From NCBI GenBank assembly GCA_041987205.1, contig JBHIWX010000106.1, positions 1-13,115 on the forward strand: a stretch of 13,115 nt of DNA, given 5' to 3'. This DNA comes from BOKV01 sp041987205 (GTDB lineage Bacteria; Pseudomonadota; Alphaproteobacteria; Rhizobiales; Rhizobiaceae). Positions 1-7,675 of the stretch are shown piece by piece. Position numbers and translations under genes: made by a program. Every line of letters starts with the position of its first letter. Within the stretch, counting starts at the first letter, position 1. The notes below the pieces were generated by a model. That model worked only from the letters and a program-made list of their open reading frames with translations. It was not told where the DNA came from and ran no database searches.

Positions 1-529
1 CCACAGCATGGGCATGGCGCACATCCCCGAGGATCGGCACAAATCCGGCATGATCGGTGATTTCACGATCTACGAGAACATGGTGCTGAACACCTATTAC
101 GAGGACCGCTTCTCCTCCGGTCCGGCGATCAAGTGGCCGGAAGTCCTGAAGACATCGGCCCAATACGCCGTCGATTTCGACGTGCGAACCCCGTCCGTCT
201 ATCTCAAGGCCGGCAACCTGTCCGGCGGCAACCAGCAGAAGATGGTGGTCGCGCGCGAACTGGAGCGCGAAACCAAGCTCGTCATCGCCTCGCAGCCGAC
301 GCGCGGGCTCGATGTCGGCTCGATCGAATACATTCACGGCCGGCTGATGGAAGCGCGTGACGAGGGCGATGGGGTCATCATCGTCTCCTCCGAGCTCGAC
401 GAGATCATGTCGCTGTCCGACCGCGTGCTCGTCATGTTCGACGGTCGCGTCGTCGCCGAATTCGACGCCAGCAAGGCCGCGCTGGACAAGAACGCCATCG
501 GCCTGGCGATGGCCGGAGTGACCGAATGA
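1..529 (+). CDS. Nucleoside ABC transporter ATP-binding protein, C-terminal half (5'-truncated by window edge)
   Basis: Energises import of nucleosides through the two permeases encoded next; acts at the inner face of the cytoplasmic membrane. The reading frame is open from base 2 to the window edge, so the true start and the first ABC domain lie upstream. What remains is most of a second ABC domain. Counting from the ATG at base 8, there is an ABC signature LSGGNQQK at about residues 71-78 and a Walker B/D-loop region SQPTRGLD at about 95-102. A Gln stands where the catalytic Glu of a canonical Walker B (DEPT) would be, and the usual Asp is also missing; this is typical of the weak second site in YufO/RbsA-like proteins. 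LSGGNQQ and PTRGLDVG place it in the sugar/nucleoside family. Its stop overlaps the permease start by 4 nt (ATGA), and GGAG at 515-518 is the ribosome site for that next gene. Substrate is inferred from the neighbours. Confidence 0.93.
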   Translation, partial: HSMGMAHIPEDRHKSGMIGDFTIYENMVLNTYYEDRFSSGPAIKWPEVLKTSAQYAVDFDVRTPSVYLKAGNLSGGNQQKMVVARELERETKLVIASQPTRGLDVGSIEYIHGRLMEARDEGDGVIIVSSELDEIMSLSDRVLVMFDGRVVAEFDASKAALDKNAIGLAMAGVTE

Positions 530-1662
530 GCGAGAAACCGTCGCAGGCCGGTCTGGCCGAAAAGCTACTGCAGCGCGCCGCGCCCGGCCGCGCCGAGTTC
601 GAGGATCTGGTCATCGTGCCGATCTTCGCCGTGATCGTGGCGCTCGCCGTCGGCGCGCTGATCATGCTGGCGACGGCCGTCGACATCGGCACGATCGGCC
701 GGTCCTATCTGGCGCTGCTGCAGGGTTCCGTCGGCTCGCTCAACGCGATTTCCGAAACGCTGACCTCGGCCATTCCGCTGGTGCTGGCGGGGCTCGGGCT
801 GGCGCTCGGTTTCCGCGCCGGCCTGTTCAACATCGGCGCCGAGGGCCAGATTGTCGTCGGCGGCATCGCGGCGGTGATCGTCGGCTTCTCCCTGCCCACC
901 CTGCCGTGGATCATTCATCAGCCACTCGCACTGCTGGCCGGCGCGCTGGCGGGCGGGCTCTATGCCTCGATCGCGGGTTATCTGCGCGCGGCGACCGGGG
1001 CGCATGAGGTGATCTCCACCATCATGCTCAACCTCATTTCCTATCGCCTGCTCGACTACATGCTGGGGCTGGAATGGATGCAGCGCCCGGGACGCTCCGA
1101 TCCGGTCTCCAAATCGGTGCTGCCGGGCGCCGAACTGCCCCGGCTTCTCACCGGCATCGACCCGAATCTGCGCATCCATGCCGGCATCTTCGTGATGATC
1201 GCGGCGGTGATCTTCGTCTACTGGCTGCTGTTCAAGACCAAGACCGGCTTCGAATTCCGCGCCTCGGGCGAGAACCCCGACGCGGCGCGTTATGCCGGCA
1301 TGCGCGCCTCGCTGATCATCGTGCTGGCGATGGGCGCGGCCGGCGCGCTGGCGGGTCTTGCCGGCGCCAATCAGGTGCTCGGCGTGCTGGAACGCGCCAC
1401 GCCCGGCTTTTCGTCGGGCATCGGCTTTACCGCCATCTCGGTCGCGCTGCTCGGCCGCTCGCATCCGGTCGGCGTGCTGTTCGCCGGACTGCTGTTCGGC
1501 GCGCTGGAGGCCGGTGGCCGCCAGATGCAGGTCGACGCCGGCGTGTCGATCGACCTGATCGGCATCATCCAGGCCCTGATCATCGTCTTCATCGCCGCGC
1601 CTCTCCTGGTGCGCGCGATCTTCCCGTGGGGGTTCGCGAAACCCGCCGGGCGCAAGGAGTAG
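526..1662 (+). CDS. Nucleoside ABC transporter permease 1 (YufP/NupB-like, BPD_transp_2)
   Basis: One of two membrane subunits forming the nucleoside channel in the inner membrane. The 378-residue protein has a hydrophilic N-terminus, a first membrane segment at about residues 28-50, and several further hydrophobic stretches. Family hallmarks are FRAGLFNIGAEGQ at 96-108, GAHEVISTIMLNLI at 158-171, and the cytoplasmic loop RASGENPDAARYAGM at about 245-259, thought to contact the ATPase. Length fits the family. The ATG overlaps the stop of the ATPase gene (ATGA, 526-529) with GGAG seven bases upstream, so translation is probably coupled. The closest known relatives transport nucleosides together with a BmpA-type lipoprotein or periplasmic binding protein; no such binding protein lies in this window, and it may precede the ATPase. 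Nucleoside specificity is an inference supported by five catabolic genes downstream. Confidence 0.94.
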   Translation: MSEKPSQAGLAEKLLQRAAPGRAEFEDLVIVPIFAVIVALAVGALIMLATAVDIGTIGRSYLALLQGSVGSLNAISETLTSAIPLVLAGLGLALGFRAGLFNIGAEGQIVVGGIAAVIVGFSLPTLPWIIHQPLALLAGALAGGLYASIAGYLRAATGAHEVISTIMLNLISYRLLDYMLGLEWMQRPGRSDPVSKSVLPGAELPRLLTGIDPNLRIHAGIFVMIAAVIFVYWLLFKTKTGFEFRASGENPDAARYAGMRASLIIVLAMGAAGALAGLAGANQVLGVLERATPGFSSGIGFTAISVALLGRSHPVGVLFAGLLFGALEAGGRQMQVDAGVSIDLIGIIQALIIVFIAAPLLVRAIFPWGFAKPAGRKE

Positions 1663-1668
1663 CCGGCC

Positions 1669-2949
1669 ATGACCGCAGCAGCGACAACGTCCGACACCCT
1701 CGCTCCCGCCGCGAGCCTCGACACCCACAAGGCCCGCCAGGCGCGCATCTACGGCTTCGTGCTGATCGGCTGCGCCATTCTCGTCGCCATGGTCTTTGGC
1801 TACGGCACCGAGGGCGATGCGAGCTTCGGCCTGTCGCGGCCGCGCGACACCTGGGTTGTGCCCAATCTCGTTATCCCCGCCGCGCCGTTCAGCTATGCGG
1901 CGGCGGCGATCCTCGCCTTTCTCGGTTTCCGCCAGTTCCTGCGCGGCGGCGCGAAATGGTCGACGCTCTCGATCGCCGTCGGGCTCGCCATCACCGTGGC
2001 GGCCTTCCTCGTGTGGGCGACGGCGGGCAAATCCTTCTCGCTGACCGGCATGCTGCAGGCGACCATGGTGCGCGCCGTGCCGATCGCGCTCGGCGGGCTG
2101 GCCGGCGTGCTGTCGGAGCGCGTCGCCGTCGTCAACATCGCCATCGAGGGCATGCTGCTGGCCGGCGCGTTTACCGGCGCGCTGATGGGTTCGCTGCTCG
2201 GCGGCTGGGCCGGCCTGCTGTTCGCCGTACTCGTCGGCGGGCTGTTCGGCTTCATCCTCGCCGCCCTCGTCGTCACCTACCGCATGGACCAGATCATCGC
2301 CGGCGTGGTCATCACGCTGTTCGTCATCGGGGTGACGTCCTACGTATCGAGTCAGGTCTTCAACGAATACCGGTTCCTGAACAATGCGCCCGTATTCCGG
2401 TCGTGGAAGATCCCGCTGCTCGGCGACATTCCGGTGATCGGGCCGATGCTGTTCAACCAGAACCTGTTCGTCTACGGCGCGCTGATCCTGGTCGCCATGT
2501 CGACCTATTACCTGTTCCACACCCGCTACGGGCTGCGCGCGCGCTCGGTTGGCGAGCATCCGCAGGCCGCCGACACGCTCGGCATCAATGTCTACCGCAC
2601 GCGCTACATCAACGTCACGCTGGCCGGCATGGTTGCCGGGTTCGGCGGCGCCTGGTTCACGCTCGGCACGGTCGGCCGCTTTGACGAGAACATGACCGGC
2701 GGACGCGGCTATATCGGCCTTGCGGCGATGATCTTCGGCCGCTGGCACCCGGTCGGCGCGCTGATGGCGGCGCTGGTCTTCGGTTTCGCCGATTCGCTTC
2801 AGCAGAAGCTTGCGCTTCTGAGAACGCCCATCCCCTCCGAATTCCTGGCGATGGCGCCCTATATCGCGACCATCATCGTCGTCGCCGGCTTCGTCGGCCG
2901 TTCGCGCCCGCCCGCCGCCGACGGCAAGCCTTATGTGAAAGAGCGCTGA
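1669..2949 (+). CDS. Nucleoside ABC transporter permease 2 (YufQ/NupC-like, BPD_transp_2)
   Basis: Second membrane subunit of the nucleoside importer. The 426-residue protein has an Ala/Thr-rich cytoplasmic start and an N-terminal extension with hydrophobic segments at about 28-45, 76-90 and 100-117. The core then carries the family motif LSERVAVVNIAIEGMLLAGA at 148-167, the coupling-loop sequence GEHPQAADTLGI at 295-306, and GRGYIGLAAMIFGRWHP at 345-361. These are diagnostic of the nucleoside-type permease pair, in which the two subunits are homologous but different. The start is well supported: AAGGAG at 1653-1658, inside the end of the first permease gene, lies ten bases upstream of the ATG, and the gap between genes is only 6 bp. 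The next gene, cdd, begins one base after the stop. Confidence 0.94.
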   Translation: MTAAATTSDTLAPAASLDTHKARQARIYGFVLIGCAILVAMVFGYGTEGDASFGLSRPRDTWVVPNLVIPAAPFSYAAAAILAFLGFRQFLRGGAKWSTLSIAVGLAITVAAFLVWATAGKSFSLTGMLQATMVRAVPIALGGLAGVLSERVAVVNIAIEGMLLAGAFTGALMGSLLGGWAGLLFAVLVGGLFGFILAALVVTYRMDQIIAGVVITLFVIGVTSYVSSQVFNEYRFLNNAPVFRSWKIPLLGDIPVIGPMLFNQNLFVYGALILVAMSTYYLFHTRYGLRARSVGEHPQAADTLGINVYRTRYINVTLAGMVAGFGGAWFTLGTVGRFDENMTGGRGYIGLAAMIFGRWHPVGALMAALVFGFADSLQQKLALLRTPIPSEFLAMAPYIATIIVVAGFVGRSRPPAADGKPYVKER

Positions 2950-2950
2950 C

Positions 2951-3343
2951 ATGGCCGCCAATCTCCACCGCCTCGCCGTGAGCGCCATGGCGAAGGCCCA
3001 TGCGCCCTATTCGGAGTTTCCCGTCGGCGCGGCGCTTCTGACCGCCGACGGTCGGACCTATTCCGGCTGCAACATCGAAAACGCCGCCTATCCCGAAGGC
3101 TGGTGCGCGGAGACGACGGCCATCGGCCACATGGTGATGGATGGCGGCGGCGAGATCGCCGAAATCGCCGTCGTCGCGCGCAAGATGCCTTCGATCACGC
3201 CCTGCGGCGGATGCCGGCAGCGGCTGAAGGAATTCGGCGCGCCCGGCACGAAGGTCCATCTGTGCGACATGGACGGCATCGTCGAGACGGTGACGCTGGG
3301 CGACTTGCTGCCGCGCGCCTTCGACGGCGGAGGCCAGCTGTGA
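2951..3343 (+). CDS. cdd: Cytidine deaminase
   Basis: Hydrolytic deamination of cytidine and deoxycytidine to uridine and deoxyuridine, in the cytoplasm; prepares imported pyrimidine nucleosides for phosphorolysis. The 130-residue length matches the small tetrameric class. Visible motifs are YSEFPVGAAL at 20-29, the substrate-binding NIEN at 41-44, the catalytic C52-A53-E54, and PCGGC at 84-88. Cys52, Cys85 and Cys88 are the expected zinc ligands and Glu54 the proton shuttle, so the active site is complete (three-Cys type). The ATG begins one base after the stop of permease 2. The only upstream purine stretch is AAAGAG at about 2938-2943, so translation probably relies on coupling. Its TGA overlaps the GTG of the next gene by four bases. 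Confidence 0.97.
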   Translation: MAANLHRLAVSAMAKAHAPYSEFPVGAALLTADGRTYSGCNIENAAYPEGWCAETTAIGHMVMDGGGEIAEIAVVARKMPSITPCGGCRQRLKEFGAPGTKVHLCDMDGIVETVTLGDLLPRAFDGGGQL

Positions 3344-4152
3344 AACCGGCGACCGACGAACTAGTCCGCCGTCTGGGCGGCATGATGCCGGAAACCGCGC
3401 TGGTGCTGGGCTCCGGCCTTGGCGCGCTGGTCGAATCCGTCGCCATGCCCATCCGCATCCCCTATGGCGATTTGCCGGGCTTCCCCCAGGGCGGCGTCTC
3501 GGGCCATGCCGGCGAGGTGGTCGCCGGCGAGATCGGCGGCATGCCGGTGCTGATCCTGTCGGGCCGCGTGCACTATTACGAGAAGGGCGACCCGTCGGCG
3601 ATGCGCCTGCCGCTGGAAGTGTTCAAGGCGGTCGGCATCAAGCAGCTGATCCTGACCAACGCGGCGGGTTCGCTGCGCGAGGAAATCCCGCCCGGCTCGG
3701 TAATGATGATCACCGACCACATCAATTTCTCGGGCACCAACCCGCTGATCGGCGAACCATCCGACAAGCGTTTCGTCGGCATGACCTCGGCCTACCACGC
3801 CGGGCTGCAGGACCGTTTCCGGCTGATCGCCGACGCCAGGGGCATCGAGCTGAAGGAAGGCGTCTACATGTGGTTTTCCGGGCCGAGCTTCGAGACGCCG
3901 GCGGAAATCCGCGCCGCGCGGCTGCTCGGCGCCGATGCGGTGGGCATGTCCACCGTGCCGGAGGTGATCCTCGCGCGCTTTCTCGGTCTCGATTGCGCCG
4001 CCTTTTCGGTCGTTACCAATTACGGGGCCGGCATGACCGGCGCCGAGCTGAGCCATGACGAGACCAAGGAGATGGCACCTAAGGGCGGGGAAACGCTCGG
4101 CCGGCTGATTGCCGCCTTTTTCGAGGCGCAAGCTGGCGGCGCGGCGCAGTAG
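3340..4152 (+). CDS. Purine nucleoside phosphorylase (trimeric PNP family)
   Basis: Phosphorolysis of purine (deoxy)nucleosides to free base and (deoxy)ribose-1-phosphate in the cytoplasm. I start it at GTG 3340, overlapping the cdd stop (GTGA), because GGAGG at 3329-3333 lies six bases upstream and the resulting 270 residues match the family. Open frame further upstream is only read-through over cdd. Motifs: phosphate-binding GSGLG at 24-28, GHAG at 55-58 (His56), SGRVHYYE at 74-81, NAAGS at 107-111, GPSFETPAE at 181-189 (Glu185 matches the base-binding Glu201 of human PNP, by recall), VGMSTVPE at 201-208 and TNYGAGM at 226-232 (Asn227 at the base-binding Asn site). All key residues are present. 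It belongs to the punA/deoD2/xapA-type class, not the hexameric E. coli DeoD class; which symbol applies cannot be settled here. Confidence 0.95.
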   Translation: MKPATDELVRRLGGMMPETALVLGSGLGALVESVAMPIRIPYGDLPGFPQGGVSGHAGEVVAGEIGGMPVLILSGRVHYYEKGDPSAMRLPLEVFKAVGIKQLILTNAAGSLREEIPPGSVMMITDHINFSGTNPLIGEPSDKRFVGMTSAYHAGLQDRFRLIADARGIELKEGVYMWFSGPSFETPAEIRAARLLGADAVGMSTVPEVILARFLGLDCAAFSVVTNYGAGMTGAELSHDETKEMAPKGGETLGRLIAAFFEAQAGGAAQ

Positions 4153-4165
4153 CGAGGAGGGCAGG

Positions 4166-5203
4166 ATGAGCGAGATGCGCGTGGCCCGTGAGGCCGGCAA
4201 GACCGCACCGGGCAATACGGCTTCCGGCGGCGAACTCGTTGCGCTCGAACCGGCGCATCGCCGCAATGAGGGCATGGCGCTGAGACCCGACCTGTTCCGC
4301 CATGTCGAGGTCAACCTTTCAGCCGCGCAGCGCCGCGCGGCGACGCTGACCACGCGGCGTACGGTCAAGAAACAATGGCAGGCGGCCTGGCTGGTCAAGG
4401 CGATCCAGACGATCGACCTGACCACGCTCGCAGGCGACGATACGCCGGGCCGCGTGAAGCGGCTTTGCGCCAAGGCCCGCAATCCGCTGCGCCTCGACCT
4501 TGTCGAGGCGCTGGGGCTGGAACCGGGCGAGATCACCACCGGCGCGGTCTGCGTCTACCCCACCATGGTGGCGACGGCGGTCAAGGCCCTCGATGGCACC
4601 GGCATCCCCGTTGCGTCGGTGGCGACCGGCTTTCCGGCCGGGCTGACGCCGCTGAAGGACCGGCTGGACGAAATCAGATATGCCGTCGGCGAAGGCGCAG
4701 ACGAGATCGACATCGTGATCACCCGCGCGCATGTGCTGACCGGTAACTGGGCCGCACTCTACGACGAGATCGCGCAGATGCGTGAAGCCTGCGGGGCGGC
4801 GCACATGAAGGCGATCCTTGCGACGGGCGATCTCAAGACGCTGACCAATGTCCACCACGCCTCCTTCGTGGCGATGATGGCGGGCGCCGATTTCATCAAG
4901 ACCTCGACCGGCATGGAGGGCGTCAACGCGACGCTGCCGGTGAGCCTCGTCATGGTGCGCGCGATCCGCGACTATCTGGAACTTTCCGGCTTCAAGGTCG
5001 GCTTCAAGCCGGCCGGCGGGCTGAAACAGGCCAAGGATGCGCTGGCCTGGCTGATTCTGATGAAGGAAGAGCTCGGCCGTGACTGGCTGGAGCCCGATCT
5101 CTTCCGCATCGGCGCGTCTTCGCTGCTCGGCGATATCGAGCGGCAGATCGAGCATCATGTCACGGGCCGCTATTCGGCGGCCAACCGTCATGCGATTTCG
5201 TGA
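4166..5203 (+). CDS. deoC: Deoxyribose-phosphate aldolase, long DERA-like form
   Basis: Cleaves 2-deoxyribose-5-phosphate to glyceraldehyde-3-phosphate and acetaldehyde through a Schiff base. The 345-residue protein is a class I aldolase barrel: Asp182 in EIDIVI, the Schiff-base Lys245 in ADFIKTSTG, and Lys281 in GFKPAGG form the catalytic set. It is clearly longer than E. coli DeoC (259 residues), with about 60 residues ahead of RRTVKKQWQAAW. That motif and the C-terminal ERQIEHHVTGRY resemble animal DERA closely, as recalled. The start at ATG 4166 is chosen because a strong GAGGAGGG lies at 4154-4161, just after the PNP stop; 13 bp separate the genes. The first 35 residues are polar and low in conservation, with no signal peptide. 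It sits directly before an aldehyde dehydrogenase that could consume its acetaldehyde product. Confidence 0.96.
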   Translation: MSEMRVAREAGKTAPGNTASGGELVALEPAHRRNEGMALRPDLFRHVEVNLSAAQRRAATLTTRRTVKKQWQAAWLVKAIQTIDLTTLAGDDTPGRVKRLCAKARNPLRLDLVEALGLEPGEITTGAVCVYPTMVATAVKALDGTGIPVASVATGFPAGLTPLKDRLDEIRYAVGEGADEIDIVITRAHVLTGNWAALYDEIAQMREACGAAHMKAILATGDLKTLTNVHHASFVAMMAGADFIKTSTGMEGVNATLPVSLVMVRAIRDYLELSGFKVGFKPAGGLKQAKDALAWLILMKEELGRDWLEPDLFRIGASSLLGDIERQIEHHVTGRYSAANRHAIS

Positions 5204-5221
5204 CGGCGGGAGGCGAGAGCG

Positions 5222-7633
5222 ATGAATGAGGTCCGCGACATCCTGAAGACCATGGAATACGGCCCGGCGCCGGAGGTGGCGAACCTTGCCGAGGCCTGGC
5301 TCGACGGGCACGGGCGCAAGTTCGGCCATTTCATCGACGGTCAGATGACGCCGTTCACGCCGGGCAAGGCGAAGAGCTTTGCCTCCACCAATCCGGCGAC
5401 AGGCGAGAAACTGGCCGACATCTCGATCGCCGGCGAGCAGGAAGTCGACGAGGCCGTCTCCGCCGCGTCGGCCGCCTTCCGGCGCTGGTCGCGCTATTCG
5501 GGCCAGCAGCGCGCACGCCATCTCTATGGGCTGGCACGGCTCGTCCAGAAACATTCGCGCCTGCTCGCCGTCCTCGAGACGCTCGACAACGGCAAGCCGA
5601 TCCGCGAGACGCGCGACATCGACGTGCCGCTGGTGGCGCGCCATTTCTACCATCACGCCGGCTGGGCCGCGCTGATGGAGACGGAGATGCCAGACCACGT
5701 GCCGGTCGGCGTGTGCGGGCAGATCATACCGTGGAATTTCCCGTTGCTGATGCTGGCCTGGAAGGTCGCGCCGGCGCTCGCCGCCGGTTGCACCGTGGTG
5801 CTGAAGCCGGCCGAATACACGCCGCTGACCGCCATGGCCTTTGCCGAGATCTGTCGCGAGGCGGGCCTGCCCAGGGGCGTGTTCAACATCGTCAACGGGG
5901 CGGGCGAGACCGGTGCGCTGATCACCAGCCATGAAGGCCTCGACAAGATCGCCTTCACCGGTTCGACCGAGGTCGGGCGCATCATCCGCAAGGCGACGGC
6001 CGGCACGGGCAAGAAACTGTCGCTGGAACTGGGCGGGAAGTCGCCCTTCATCGTCTTCGACGAGGCCGATATCGACGCGGCGGTGGAAGGCGTGGTCGAT
6101 GCGATCTGGTTCAATCAGGGCGAGGTGTGCTGCGCCGGCTCGCGCGCGCTGGTGCAGGAAGGCATCGCCGACACATTCCACGACCGGTTGAAGGCGCGCA
6201 TGGAGAAACTTCGCGTCGGCGATCCGCTCGACAAGGCGATCGACATGGGCGCGGTGGTCGATCCCGTCCAGCTTACCAATATCGAGAAACGCGTGGCGGA
6301 CGGCGTCGCCGAGGGCGCGACGCTGTGGCAGCCATCCTGGGCCTCGAAGCTGAAGAGCAATCGCGGCTGTTTCTATCCGCCGACCCTGCTGGCCGATGTC
6401 GAACCGGCCTCGCGCGCGGCGCAGGAGGAAATATTCGGGCCTGTTATCGCGTCGATGACCTTCCGCACGCCGGGCGAAGCCGTGACACTCGCCAACAACA
6501 GCCGCTACGGGCTCGCAGCCTCGGTGTGGAGCCAGAGCCTCGACATCGCCTTCGACTGCGCGCGCAGCCTGAAGGCCGGCGTGGTGTGGATCAACTCGAC
6601 CAATCTGTTCGACGCGTCGGCAGGCTTCGGCGGCTATCGCGAATCCGGTTTCGGACGCGAGGGCGGCCGGGAAGGCATGATGGAGTATCTCGTGCCCGCC
6701 TGGTCGAAGAAGGCGAAGCCGCTGCCGGGCGCGCCTGCTCTGCCCGAAGCGCTGCCGGCCGGTGATGGCGAGGGTCACAGCCTCGACCGGACGATGAAGA
6801 TGTATGTCGGTGGCAAACAGGCGCGGCCCGATTCCGGCTATGTCTATCCGGTCCTCGACGCCAAGGGGAAGCTCGTCTCGGAAGCCGGGCTCGGCAACCG
6901 CAAGGACATACGCAACGCCGTCGAGGCGGCGCATGCCGCCGCCGGCTGGACCGCGATGACCGGGCATGGCAGGGCGCAGGTGCTCTATTTCCTGGCCGAG
7001 AACCTGGAAGCGCGAAAGCGCGATTTCATCGAACGCCTGCAGCAGCTTGCCGGCGGTGGCGACAAGGCCCACGCCGGAGCAAAGCGCGAGGTCGAGGCGG
7101 CCATCGCGCGCATCGTCCATTACGCCGCGTGGGCCGACAAATATGACGGCGCGGTGCGTGCACCGATGGCCAACATGCTGTCACTGGCGCTGAACGAACC
7201 CTGGGACGTGATGGCTATCTCGTGCCCCGACGAAGCGCCGCTGCTCGCCTTCGTCTCGCTCGTCATGCCGGCGATTGCCATGGGCAATCGCGTGGTCGTC
7301 ACGCCCTCGCCGGCCAAGGCGCTGATCGCGGGCGATTTCTACCAAGTGCTCGATACGTCCGATGTGCCGGGCGGCACGATCAACATCGTCACCGGCGTGC
7401 GCGACGGACTGGCCGAGGCGATGGCGAAGCATGACGACATCGCCTGCCACTGGTATTTCGGCGCGGCCGAGGGCAGCGCGATGGTCGAGCGCGAGAGCGC
7501 CGGCAATTTGAAGGCGACCTGGGTCAATCACGGCAAGGCGCGCGACTGGCACGATCCCGTGCAGGGGCAGGGCCGCGACTTCCTTTTCCATGCCGTCCGG
7601 ATCAAGACGATCTGGACGCCTTTTGGTGTCTGA
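5222..7633 (+). CDS. Two-domain aldehyde dehydrogenase, ALDH16 type
   Basis: NAD(P)-dependent oxidation of an aldehyde to the acid; acetaldehyde from DeoC is the likely substrate (inference from position). The 803-residue protein has a complete ALDH domain at about 30-500: Asn172 in PWNFP, Glu269 in LELGGK, and catalytic Cys303 in GEVCCAGSR, aligned with human ALDH2 Asn169, Glu268 and Cys302. A second ALDH-like domain follows at about 520-803. It keeps a Rossmann-type stretch (PWDVMAISCPDEAPLL at about 660-675 in place of the PWNFP region), but lacks the catalytic Asn and the whole Cys-bearing catalytic domain, ending in PFGV. This layout, active first domain plus degenerate second domain of about 800 residues, is that of ALDH16. 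Start ATG 5222 has GGGAGG at 5208-5213, 18 bp after deoC. No frameshift is evident. Confidence 0.93.
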   Translation: MNEVRDILKTMEYGPAPEVANLAEAWLDGHGRKFGHFIDGQMTPFTPGKAKSFASTNPATGEKLADISIAGEQEVDEAVSAASAAFRRWSRYSGQQRARHLYGLARLVQKHSRLLAVLETLDNGKPIRETRDIDVPLVARHFYHHAGWAALMETEMPDHVPVGVCGQIIPWNFPLLMLAWKVAPALAAGCTVVLKPAEYTPLTAMAFAEICREAGLPRGVFNIVNGAGETGALITSHEGLDKIAFTGSTEVGRIIRKATAGTGKKLSLELGGKSPFIVFDEADIDAAVEGVVDAIWFNQGEVCCAGSRALVQEGIADTFHDRLKARMEKLRVGDPLDKAIDMGAVVDPVQLTNIEKRVADGVAEGATLWQPSWASKLKSNRGCFYPPTLLADVEPASRAAQEEIFGPVIASMTFRTPGEAVTLANNSRYGLAASVWSQSLDIAFDCARSLKAGVVWINSTNLFDASAGFGGYRESGFGREGGREGMMEYLVPAWSKKAKPLPGAPALPEALPAGDGEGHSLDRTMKMYVGGKQARPDSGYVYPVLDAKGKLVSEAGLGNRKDIRNAVEAAHAAAGWTAMTGHGRAQVLYFLAENLEARKRDFIERLQQLAGGGDKAHAGAKREVEAAIARIVHYAAWADKYDGAVRAPMANMLSLALNEPWDVMAISCPDEAPLLAFVSLVMPAIAMGNRVVVTPSPAKALIAGDFYQVLDTSDVPGGTINIVTGVRDGLAEAMAKHDDIACHWYFGAAEGSAMVERESAGNLKATWVNHGKARDWHDPVQGQGRDFLFHAVRIKTIWTPFGV

Positions 7634-7675
7634 CTCCAACACTGGTAACTGAAGTAGGCGACGTTCGAGGTTAAT

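Noticed and set aside
1074..2684. 536-codon plus-strand frame across both permeases
   Set aside because: Out of frame with both permeases, Arg-rich, no membrane segments or motifs; a high-GC frame artefact.
565..2988. 807-codon open frame on the minus strand opposite the two permease genes
   Set aside because: Composition is Arg/His/Asp/Gln-rich with no recognisable domain, as expected for the antisense shadow of GC-rich genes; the plus-strand frames hold clear permease motifs.
3361..4539. 392-codon minus-strand frame opposite PNP and deoC
   Set aside because: Shadow of two confident genes; no family resemblance.
4319..7120. 933-codon minus-strand open frame opposite deoC and the aldehyde dehydrogenase
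   Set aside because: Same shadow composition; covers two well-supported genes with intact catalytic motifs on the plus strand.
5222..7633. Possibility that the long ALDH gene is a frameshifted or fused pair of separate genes
   Set aside because: The frame is open throughout, the linker is short, and the 800-residue layout is the known ALDH16 architecture.
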